Below the pieces are notes generated by a model that saw only the letters and a list, made by a program, of their open reading frames with translations, was not told where the DNA came from and made no database searches. DNA of 32,860 bases from Saccoglossus kowalevskii (lineage: Eukaryota; Hemichordata; Enteropneusta; Harrimaniidae): contig NW_003155743.1 in NCBI RefSeq assembly GCF_000003605.2, positions 480,094-512,953 on the forward strand. Reading direction: 5' to 3'. The translations under genes were made by a program, and so were the position numbers. This document shows, piece after piece, positions 10,601 to 22,600 of this stretch; the first letter of the stretch is position 1; every line of letters starts with the position of its first letter.

Positions 10601-13600
10601 CTTGTATATTTACCTCGTTTATTACATGATTTATACATTTTCAGACAACTCAGGTAGGCAAAGGTTAAACGTCTTTTGCTCGCTAAGTTCACCTGGAAAA
10701 GAAAAAAAAAAAAGTGTCGCGCCAAAGATGAAAGTTAAAATAAAGATGGTCTGTCCTGTGCTAACTAGTCGGAACAAAGCGAAAGTTTTAGTCTACTCCA
10801 TCAACTGGCAAAGAATTGAAGAAACTGCCCTCGAATTGTCCTTCCAAAGTTCACAATGACTTGATCAGTGTGCCTTAAGTCAACACAATAGAATGAGTTC
10901 TCCAGATCCATTCTTGTACGTTGCATTGTCTGCTACTGCTAAGCATTTTTTTTACTTCTTTGCTTTCTAAACATGGTTTCTTATTGACCGGTTCACTATA
11001 CACATCAAGTAGTGCATGAATTTGTCTACGTCAGAATTTAGGTTGATGCGGTGGAATTTATGATTTTATTTGAGTTCCTTCGTTGTCATAATTGATGGAG
11101 TCTTTCTAGCAGACTACATCCTGGGCTGGGCACTGGTCTACGTGCCTACCTGATGTTAAACAACTAATTAGCATAACAATGAACACAGGTTCTATTATCA
11201 CCTACTGCTATGGTGATAGGGATCAATAATCATTGATGAGGGTTTTTGTGTGTGTAAAACTGTTGTTTTTTCCTCTCAGCTAGAAATAGCCTGTTCCAAT
11301 GATGTTTCATTTGATAAACAAGCACTGTTACAGATGCTTAAGTTTTTTGTTTTCATTTACACCTGCCATTTTGTGAGAATAACTCTTTCTCTACATTTTT
11401 TTTGGTAGAAGTTAAGAGAATTTGATGCAAGATTTTTGAGTGCACTTTGAATTTAATAATTTACAATCTATTGGGAAAAAGCTGTTTTTTTAACTAAAGT
11501 TTGACAATATAGGTGTGTCCTCTGAGTTTGGATAAATTATGGGCTGTTTCTTCTCTTGTTTGTGTAGAATCAATGGCTGTACATGAATTAGGGTAGGTAT
11601 TCGGTGCCAAAATACATGTGAACGGGCCACTATTGTCTAGTTTGTGCATAGATGGGTCAATGCATGTAAGCTGGACTTTTATAGAGGGGGTCGATACAAT
11701 CTTGCTCATTGCAGCCTCAGTTAGACTTGTATGTTTACATACAATTTTATTAGTGGAAGTCTTTATCAGCGATGGCAACATTGTGAAAGTGAATGGTGCT
11801 CTCCATCCTTCCTGTTTGGACCTGCCCCTCATTTGATCAGGCTGCCACCCCTTTCCCGAGAAATGGTTTCACCAGGAATTTGCCATAGTTACTAGGCACC
11901 AGGTCAAAGTAAAATGATAATGCAGACTGAAAATTGGAAGGATGCTGACTGCACTTTAAGAATTGCTACATCATCTGTACTTGAAGGGGAAAGCGCATGC
12001 CATGCCGATAAATGTATTACCAAGGTAAATTGCAACAATGTGTCAGGGAAAAAAGAAAAAACCTGCAGCAAGTCAGGGGTGGTGTTTATAGTTTTATTTA
12101 AAGGGGGGTATAAAGATTAATGTTTGTAAAGGTACTTGGTGGCCTTGTCAGCAAAGTCTGTGGACCAAGATTTGACTTGGGGGCAGGGCCCATTTGCATA
12201 GCTGTGTTAGTGTTTTACCTGGTATAATTAATGAGCATGAGAATTGAGCCGTCCAACTGCTCACAGGGGGGGGGGGGGGATGCAGTGTGTCAAGAGTAGA
12301 TCTACTCCTACTTTGGTTAATTTTGATAAAAAAATGAATTTTATTACATTTGTATATGTCTGTGTATACGTGCTGTAATGCTTGGTGACCATCCTCGTGT
12401 GATTTTTAGGGTCGTGCCTGTGTGCCAATTCAAAAAAGACCAAACTCTAACTCGTCACGCTGTGCATAGACTGTGCATAGACCTATTATTGACATAGGGT
12501 TTAAATATCCCTTTGAGCCAATGATGCCATTCAAATTAGTCTTTGAAGAAATTGCAAGACGAATCGTGAAAAGAGCTGAGCTCTGTCTGCGAATTCCTGG
12601 CAACTTATTCCCAGGGAGTGAGAGAAGTGCAATGTCTCTTTTTCAAGTCAACACTGATGGAATTTTACTTAATAAACTAGTTTTTTTTTTTTGTAATTGT
12701 TTATATATGGCTGTTGAAATTCTTACTTATAGTAACCTTGTTGCCAGGGGAACTGCATCGAAAATGTGGGCGATGCCAGTTGAACTTTAGTGTGGAAGTA
12801 ATTATCGTCGTCTTTAGTTTTTTTTTCTAAACAGGAAATTCCTAGTTTGAAACCTGACAAAGTTCTGCATGCTTCTCAGTTTGCATCTCATTTGGTATTC
12901 AAGTAGGTGGGGTCGAGACAGGTACATTTCGTCTGCAATCCAAGGAGATAAATCAACAATGGTAGCTTCACTGATGATAATGAAAGCTTTTTAGAACAAT
13001 TAGATTGCAGTGTTCTTGACATAAAAGTTTTATTTGGTAATTTTTTTTTTTAGAGATTTGTGTGATATATATTGGAGGTGGTTTATTTCATCTCCTGGAC
13101 TTTACTCCTAGACACTTAAGTGGTCGTGACCTCCACGTTATAATCACCATCATCCTTTTATACAATATAGTGTTCGGTCATGGTCGAAAAATTCACTTTT
13201 TCGCTGCTTTGGATCTGTACTACTTGGCATGATTCAAGTTTAAAAATTTGTTTTTCTTGGGACAAGTAAAAGAACAAAATGAAATTCCTGTAGTGGGTTA
13301 TCTGACTTTTTGAAGGGTGATTTTTTTTTGGATAGAGGGGAGAGGATTGTTGATCAATCCAACACATTGCAATCTACCCTGATTTTTGTTCCCTGTTCAA
13401 TTGATTATCCTAAGAAAAAAAAATAATAGATAAAATATTAATTCTACTAAAAGGATGAGATAGTGATTTGTATATATATGTATATACTTAGACTACAAAT
13501 GTCATGGGATCCGTATTCATACAAAAGTGCTACAGAGAATGTCCATCAAATAAATTGGAAAAAAAAATCTCATTTGATACTCTTTGACTTGATTGAAGAT

Positions 13601-16600
13601 GTCGTCACATCCATAGTGACAATCAGATGTGGAAGGAATTCAACTACTATGAAATTGTATTTGAAAAAAAAAATATTTAAATACAAAATTCTGATGGATA
13701 TGCTTGGAAAGAGTAGATATTATTTTTTGTTTGTTATGTTCTCCCTCGTATCCAGGCTGTTGGCAACACAAGTTTTGGATTAAAATGTTTGTTATGATTC
13801 TTTTGTCAATATTGACTTGGTGTAAAAAAGGATTCAGTATGGACCTTGGTATGGGAACTATGGCTTCATTCTCATGTTTCATGTACTGTGGCAAAAGTTG
13901 TGATACCTTTCAGAAGGGATTACACCACTATGTTTGCAGGTACGGAAGGTACCTTAAGTGAGGGGGGAGGTGGATGATTTATCAAGGTTGTTTGCACTCA
14001 CATTCTCTACTACAGTAAGTTAACTGCGATAGGTGTGAGAAGTTCCTTGTTTGACATCTGTTATGTAAATAATTGTTCTTTTGAAATAGAATGGTGTCAA
14101 TAGCATCTATATTGAAAGTAAATGTGGCAAACTTCCCCACTAACTTTAAATGAGTTTTTTTGTTCTCATTTCTAATAATCAGATACTTTATATTTGACCT
14201 TTGTTCATTATTGTTCTGATTGATTTTTAGTTTTGCTATCAAGTAATTAAAGTCTGTTGTTTCTATGGAAACATCCCTCATTTATATAAATAATTAATTC
14301 CTAATGTGGGAGGTGAGGGCATGGTCCGATTAAGGGTGTTGCTACACATTACATTCATGATGGATCCCATGTGACATAAGTAATGTGTGTAAAATATCTT
14401 CAAATGCGTGCTGCGTGACAACCGCTGCCCTTTAGCAGAAACCAATTTTTAATATATAGCAACAGTTGTCATGATGATTTTTCTTGATTTCATTATGTCT
14501 TTTTTTTTTATTACTGTCCTCAAGTCTCTCAGTATTTTCTCTCATTCTTGTCATCGTTGCCGATGACAATAACCCCAATCTGTGTTATTTTATTTTCCCT
14601 TTGTGCTTGCGGAAAAGCAGTTTGAATTGAATGAATCGGTGAGACGCATAGAAATACAATCTTCAATTGTCACAATTTACTTCCATTCACTAGCACTGTA
14701 ATCTCCGAGCGGTTGTTATAAACCCGGGCGTATGTGCTAATTGTGTTGCCATGGTAACCTCTGAAGTAAGAGCCAGGTGGATTATTTACAAATGAAAGTC
14801 TTCTGGGGTTTAACTCATCAATATGGCTGTCATGGCAACCAAACAATACTGAGAATGAAGAACTCCATACACAAATGAACATCGAGAGGAATGCAAATGC
14901 AACAATTGTGACGAAACGCAGAACATCAATGTAATTTGGTTTTCAAACGAGTATTGATAAGTTTGAGCAAACAACTTCATTTTTGTCCCTCCACTGAAGA
15001 GGCTGTATGTAATTGTGTCGTAGGAAATAATATGCACTAATATATAATGCTGTGAACGCTTTATTTGCGTTAACTCTCCGTAGTGTCGCTATTATCATTA
15101 AAAATAAAGAATGGAAACCTTCTTCAACACAGGCTCGATCTTTTTGAAGTTGAGGAATTTTGCCACATAGCATTCTTGTTTCATTCAAGATGGGTATTGA
15201 TACTGTGTGTACAATTGTTTCATCCCTTTTTGTTGTATATCAAGTCAGCTGCTTTCTGTTTATATACTATGTGTGGGGCACACAATTCACCTTGCCTTTG
15301 ATGTCAATCAAATCTACATTTAGTTTTTATATCAAATTTTTGCTGCTGTCATTTTATTGGTGTTTTTTTTTTCAAACACATTCCTCTCCATCTTCTTTAA
15401 GACTTATTTGTTTTCCTTTGTCAAATAGGTAGTAATTGGTTCACAGCCAGATGTATTTTCTTTCAAAATATAACTATTTTCTTTAAACCAAGTTTTGGAC
15501 TATACAGATGGATTTTATTTAATAATGTGATTACCTCATTTTGAAACGTTTGATAACTTTTTTCGAATGGAAAAAAAAAACATGGCAAATATTAAGCGGG
15601 ACCTTTTGGAAGAGTCTGTAGCAATGGATGTTTCTACGTGTTAATTTGGATGAAAGAGAAACAGGAAGTTTAACTGCTTCCAAGAATTCTGATTCTTATT
15701 CATCATATATAATTGAATACATATTGTAATTGATGGAACACAAACAAATCTTATTTTCAAAACAGAAAAAATAATAATTCAAATCAAAGCTACAAATTAA
15801 TGAATACATAAACAGTTCTGAAAATTATCTAGAATTCACATGAATCTGTAAGTGTGTGAACGAGAACAATTTAACAAAATTGTGTTCACAAGAAAAGATT
15901 CTTTGTTGTGTTAATTGAGACAGGTTGTAGACTTAGTTAAAACATTAATGATGGTGCGGAAATTTTGAATTGAATCAACCTGCCTTTGTTTATGTCACAA
16001 TTTCAATTGTCAATACTGTTTCTGTCACCATGGCAACCAGTTGGAGGATTCTGATGCATTCTGAATTGCAGCCTAATTGCTACCTTAAAGTTATATGTAT
16101 AATAATACAACATATGTCAACGTCCTTTTGAATAATTAATTATGATAGATGTCAATTTCCTGTTGGTTAGAAAACGTAATGAAATCTACATCTTTATTTC
16201 ATTTTCATAAAGAATATCACCTTTCATTTTGCCGTTTATTTCTTCATCTTGGCAGGACTTTTTTGTGATTAGCATTTAATATTAATGAAGTTAAGTTTAA
16301 CATTCAATCCATATTTGTTTTCGTTTCTCTTTTATACTGGTTATTGGTTACTTTCAGTTCATCTTCTGTATTCAGACAGTTCAAGATGGCAACCGGAAAG
16401 AGGAAGTCACAAAACTTGTTTCTATGGAAACACAACCACCTTTGCATCATTAGTACACATTGTATGGTCTCTCAACCACTCAATATTTTCCAGCATTAAG
16501 AGTGTCTACATTGAACTTATAAGGGCGCCCATTTTAAAGGCCAAAACCTACTGTGTAATAATTGTTCAACTATTTTTAAGGGTACCATGGCATTCAGATG

Positions 16601-19600
16601 GGACATCAAGGCAATGGCTCTTTGTGACTTTCGAACCATGTCGTTGTTCTACGTTTGATATCCATTCTAGTTAATTAAAAAAAAAATGTCCTTTTATATT
16701 TTTTGAACTCATTGATACACCCTCAGGTTTTGTCCATTGTGTAGTTTCAATTTCAAGGCAAGTGATTCAGTATATGCAGTGAATACCCTAGCAAATGACT
16801 GATCTTGTTTTCTATTTCTTGTCTCTTGAGACATATTTCTACTGTCCTGGTAACATCAGTGCATGCATTTAGTGGTTTTTAATTAGATTCTGGACAAATT
16901 GAATGATACAATAATTCATAAAATGTTGCTCTGTCGTCGGGCGAACGGGCGGCCGTCTGTGTGTGTGTGTATATGCAGTTGGTTGTCATGACTACAGTGG
17001 TATTTGCTGGTATGGCAATGTCCGTGGATGTTTTATACCATAATAAAATAGACCAAATATTATCCATCTATAAGTTGACTTTCCTTACCCTTGTGCGATG
17101 TGGATGTAAACAGAATTTGTTTTCATCCTGTGATAGTGTTTTCAAGAGAAAAGGTGTCACAGGTGTACATGTGAGATCAGCTGTTTACCCATGGGGGTAT
17201 CAAAAATAGGAAATGAGTACATTTTTCATTTTTATTATAATCTCCTGCCATTCTTACTTCAAAATCAAGCAGCTCACTTATCAGCATAAACTGTAATTGC
17301 TTATATTTGTTGTCGCATTGTTTTTGAATAACAAGCAAAAAAATGATAATTTTTCTGTTTGACTTTGATGCTGAATGTAATTAGTATGTGCCATCAAAGT
17401 TAAGTACAGAAATTAAGTTTAGAAATCTTGACCAAGCTGAATTTTCTGTGCATACCTGTGTGACATCATTCGTTATCTTTCCCTCACCTGCCACAGTCCA
17501 TACATGCGTGAACAACATGTCATTATGGTCTAGTTACTCACACACAGATTAAAATTCACTTGTTTGATTGAAACTCTGTAGAATCCCTGTTTAAATAATT
17601 TAATTAATGATTTTTTTTCGTGTCAGATTCGTATTCTCCCGTAACCCATGGACAGCAAAATTGGGTACTTGCTGTTCCACCACTATCTTTTCAGTACTCC
17701 ATATCCTTGCATACGAATAATAAGAAGCTGCCTCTCCACCAAAATGAAACCTTTATATGTGTGTGCTGTAGCTTTCTATTCATGGTGACATAAATAGTTA
17801 GATTATTATGTAAAACCCAGTTGAGCATCATATTGTGCCTCAGTGTAAGAGTATCTCCTCAATGGCTTGTTCCATTTTGAACACAAGGGGTGGCAGCTAC
17901 AGGATACAATGCAAATAAAGCTTGATGTGTTGAAACTTGTTAGGCTCATTAAAAAAATGTTGGAATGTTTCCAATTTCAAGCACTGGCATTATTGAGGTT
18001 AAATTGATCCTTCGTTACCTTGGGCGTTTGGTAAACTGTTGCAAATTTATGTGTGTAGCGGCCCCCCCTGTTAATTAAAGTGGAATGCTCTAAGTAGTGT
18101 TAGCCATCATTTTTGACTTGTCATTTCCCATTGCTAATCACAACAGAGCAGTGTAGAATAATGAAATTGTTGATATAAATTTAACCACAATTAGAGGAGC
18201 TCTCTGACTAAATGAGAAATACCAATAAAGCCCGAATACGAGACAAATTAATAAATGGGCAGGGGCTGGATTTTGCTGTTGAATGTTAATTGAATTAAAT
18301 ACCTCATTCTATTAATAATTTTTTTTCAAAAATATTTGTTCCTTCTTAAAAAAACCTGTCAGTAAACAATTTGAAAATAAAAAAAACAAAAAAACTTGTA
18401 TACATTTTTTTTTTTTGATTTCTCGGAGTAGTGATATTCTAGAGTGAATAGATGTCAGAGAAAGCCGAATATTGATTAAAAATATGAATAATTGAGTTGG
18501 TTTATAGAAGAATAGAGGCGAGAGCATAGACACTATAAAACTTGCCTGTGCCCCATCATTTTTTTCTAAACATAGCAACCATAACTGTAGTCTCTCATTT
18601 GCATATTGCCAAGTCATGTGATCACCTCAGTTCAGTTGGTATGAGGAGATGGATGAAGAAGATGACAACAGCATCACTATGGGGGAATCGCAGTGAGTAT
18701 GGAATGGCTGCAATTTCCAGCCCTTAGGATAGCGGTCAAATAATGTATGGTAGGGATAGCATAGTGGATAAATTGCCGCTGATTGGTTTATCAAAGTCTT
18801 GATAAAAATGCTTTTTAGTTGAATCTATACCAGTATTTAGTTATACAGATGGTAAGCTCTTCACGAGGCTTGGACAGGTTTACATCCAGTTAATCTATGC
18901 ATTTTTTTTTTCATTTTTGTAATTGCAAAATTGTGAAAACTCCTGCTTTTAAAGATTTTTTGAGAAGACAGGAAGAAGGAAAAAAATGATGGAGCTATAA
19001 TTCAATACTTGAATCAAGTTATTTTATGTGTGTGTGTGTGTGTGTTTAAGAGAAATGTATATATTTATATAAAGAGCATGAAACTGATGGAGGAGACTGG
19101 CTTTTCTTTCTGCATCACTGTGTTGTGGCATTCTGCACATGCTTGTCATGTCTAGGAATGTTTTCACTTATAGCATCTCTGCTGTGGCAGGTTTTGAGAT
19201 CTGAACCTGGAGTCAAGGCTGTTGATGGCTGGGGCTGGATATAGAGCAGAGTCTGTATCCTGTGTTTGGGTTCCCCATCTTCCTGCATGATGTCGGCTAC
19301 ATTACAATATCTAATATTTCTATATACATTCTTTGTTTCAGTTTCTCTTCTACTAATTTTCTATATAGGCATGTTTTCTCAATTTACTATTATATACGGT
19401 TGTTTCTTTTTTTTATTTTAGTTTTGGGGAATGTTGTAGAAAATATCTAAAGATTGCACCTGCTATAATTAATATTAAGCAAGCGAAAATAATGTTTTTT
19501 CTGTTAGTTGTTATAGTTTTCATATATATTTTAATTCTTCTTTTCATTATTCAGATCTTAACCTCAGCAGTTGCGATCATTGATTTTTTTTTTTTTAAAT

Positions 19601-22600
19601 ACATTTCATATTTTGCAACCTTTCAATCTAATTTACGACTCAAAACTACAAGACTCTGATAACTTCAGATGATAAGTAGAGCACATTGCACAACTGTGGT
19701 GCCGTAACCGTGGAAGCATGCCAGAAACAGACTTTAGACTTGTTACAATAAAAGAATATGTCGTTCCTGCTTTGTGTGTATAATCAGGTACAACCATGAC
19801 AAATTAATAAGATGTCGCACAGCCCCACCTTCCAACAGATGGCCGAGTGCAACTTAAAACGTGTCCTTATACAAATGGTCGGTTGTGTCTTGCCTTCCAG
19901 GCTGAGCTTTTTATCGTTTTACTTAAACTGTTGCTATAAAGAAATGAATTGAAATCATTTCAAATTTATAGCAATTTTTAATTTAAATTAATTTGACTCC
20001 TTTACGACATATGTAAAGTGCTAAAAAAAAGATGCGTTTTGAGACAAGCTAAAGAAAATCTTTTCCCATGGAGTAATTAATTTGATGATACAAAATTGAT
20101 AATAATAATGATGTCATAATGATAATGATGATAATTGATATGTATCATACCGCAGAGCATTATATTTCTATAAATACTTGAGAGTGGCTTTGGTATTTCT
20201 AAATTTATCACACATAGTAGAGTTTCCAATGTGCTAGAGTAACCTCCATATATCTCACTGTAAAGTACTGCCATATTGCTTAAATTGTGTTTGCTTTTCT
20301 ATCGCTGCATTACAAGTTAATTTATGAATGGTTAAAACATTTTTTTCTCTGATGTGCAAATTATTTTTGCTTCAACACAGTGAAAGATGATCATCTGCTG
20401 AAATTTTAATTTTCTAATTGATACCAAGGAGCAGCATCAGACAATGGCGGTCTTTCTGGTTGCCGTGGTAATTGGACTGTGATGTTTATTTATTTATACA
20501 TCATAAAGTGAAATATCCCATGTTATTTTTTTATACTTACATTCCTCCATTGCTAAACTGCCATTCCATGCATTCTTCAGATACAATCGCTTTAAGTTCA
20601 AGTGTAAGAAATGACAATGCTGCATGCATTCAGACAAATTAAATTTCAAACAAATTGAAATTATGGATTATGTGCAACAGCCATTTATGTTTGAACAAGA
20701 ATGGAATGCCTAATCATGAATGAAAAAAAAATAAATAAAAAATAAATATTACAGTCTGAAGTTCGATTTCTGATGGAATTGGAACAAAATGATAGAATGT
20801 AACAGCTGTTGGGGCAGTGTTGGGTAATTGTTGGTTCTTGCTTGGTCTCGATATTTATCCTTGTTGCCATGGTAATAAGGATGTGTGTGTATATATAGTA
20901 TATATACATGACAGGTGGATGGATGTGTGTGTGAGGGGGGGGGGCTAAAAAACAAGTATGATCAGGGCGATGTTGATAAGGGAAGTGAACAGGTTTAATT
21001 TTTAGAGTAAACAATAGCGTGGGAGAAAGAAAAAAATACCTTAACCTCATCAGGAGCATTATTAATAGATAAAATGAAAGCAGCTGACATTGGTTGCCAT
21101 GGTACTCAACATCCTCTCTCGGTCTGCTATAAAATTTGATGGTAGTCATTATGTCAAGTCGGTCCAACCAGCCGCCCCATTTCAATCATCGTGGATAAAA
21201 TATCGCATTATGACACGTTTAGTTCCATAAATGATATCTTTAGGTCCAAATGATGTATCATTCGCTGAGTGGGGTCAGACTCTGCATCTGCATAATTGTT
21301 TTTAATTTACGATGACAGGTATACATAAATGTGGATATACTGTTGTCATAACGATCCATTTGTAATTGTAATTTCATAAATTGTTATGTTTCAATTACTA
21401 AATAGACAAAACAAAGATGGCTATATGTAGGGCAACAAAATACCATATTTTGGCTATGATTTGCCTTCTCTTTAATTGTGACAACATCCTATTACCATAC
21501 CATGCCTGTAATCTTTCTGACAAATCACACATGTGAAGTTACCACTTTCATGAAATATCAATTTTTATATCTGATCATAAAAATTTATGATCCTCAAAAA
21601 TGAATTTTTTTAGTAAAACCTTTTTAGATGTCTTGTCATAATTACATATATTGATTGCTGTTTTTTTTTTTTTTTTTTTTTTTCTTAGTTGGAGCCGGTG
21701 ATGATGAGGCAAAGATAACAGAGAATGTCACTATGGTGATGGAAAGCACGGGAGGTGATGTGATGATGGATAGTGCTCTAAACATTGATACAAATAAAGA
21801 TGCAAGGATACAAGAACATCTGAGAAAACTAGCCAGTCCCAAGAAAGCTGTAGCAGCAGTGAACATCGCTCACGGCGGGGAGAGCAAAGTTTCCGCCGGT
21901 GGAGATGGAGGAAAAAAGAAAACTGTATCTGTATCTGATTTGATGAGTAGTGATGTTGAGTCACAGGGTCTGCCGGAGGATGGACGTTACGAAGTCTGGG
22001 ATGCTAACTCGGAAAGCAATTGTTCTATGCAAAACAGTTTCGGTAATAGTTACAGTGGTAGCGAGGGTTCTCAATTTGGCTTAGATTCCAGCCAGGATGA
22101 GACTGCATTGGTTACCATGGAAACCAGTAATGCCTTCAATAATTCTCAAGAACCCTTTAATGCCAATACACCAATGGGTAAAGGCTTCCGAAAGAAGAAA
22201 GCCAGACACAATGATGATGACGCACAACTGGAAGATAGTGATGAAGACTGGGACGTTACTAAAATACGTAAGCGGAGAAAAGGATACAGTGGAAACCGAT
22301 ATGGGAAAAGGAGAAAAAAGGTAAACAACATTTAAGTTCCAAGTGCTTTTTTGTACTTGTATACCCTTAACAGAATGTCTTGTTAGTTTTAGGTATATTG
22401 ATTAAACCCTTTCACTGCCATTTGTCAACTTTTGTTACCTTCCACACAAAGTAGTGTTTAGTAAACTTAAAAAAATCAAACCAGATTAAAGTGCAAAATT
22501 GTGCCACATTGCAAAATAAAACGTGAAATTGAATGATTCTATAGTATCTATAAGGTAATATTAATTTGTTTGATCTAATATTAACACTGACGTGAGAGAA

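Larger units (their letters stand above)
4647..21688 (+). other. Intron 1 (about 17 kb, phase 1)
   Basis: It runs from GTAAGT at 4647 to a 23-T polypyrimidine tract and TTTCTTAG ending at 21688. I found no convincing coding exon inside: the open frames are low-complexity, lack domains and show no conserved-looking codon pattern. It contains a MITE-like element, RFX X-box-like sites, POU octamers, TG microsatellites and long T and G runs, listed separately. Several segments are less AT-biased and motif-dense (about 10.3-10.5 kb, 12.5-12.8 kb, 14.4-14.9 kb, 16.0-16.45 kb, 20.4-21.1 kb) and look like enhancer candidates. An unseen alternative exon or an intronic ncRNA remains possible. Confidence 0.8.

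Noticed and set aside
10323-10859. 178-codon open frame in intron 1
   Set aside because: It begins at TTG or internal codons, has homopolymer-derived Phe and Lys runs, no domain, and no splice sites in a consistent phase. It is treated as a chance open frame.
20685-21185. 166-codon minus-strand open frame at the end of intron 1
   Set aside because: The translation derives from TG/TA repeats, a G run and AT-rich DNA (Tyr/Ile/His/Pro runs) and overlaps X-box sites; no domain is visible.
21655-21688. ATG at 21655 as the start of exon 2
   Set aside because: It encodes only a Phe run from the 23-T polypyrimidine tract; the AG acceptor at 21687-21688 fits the phase left by exon 1.
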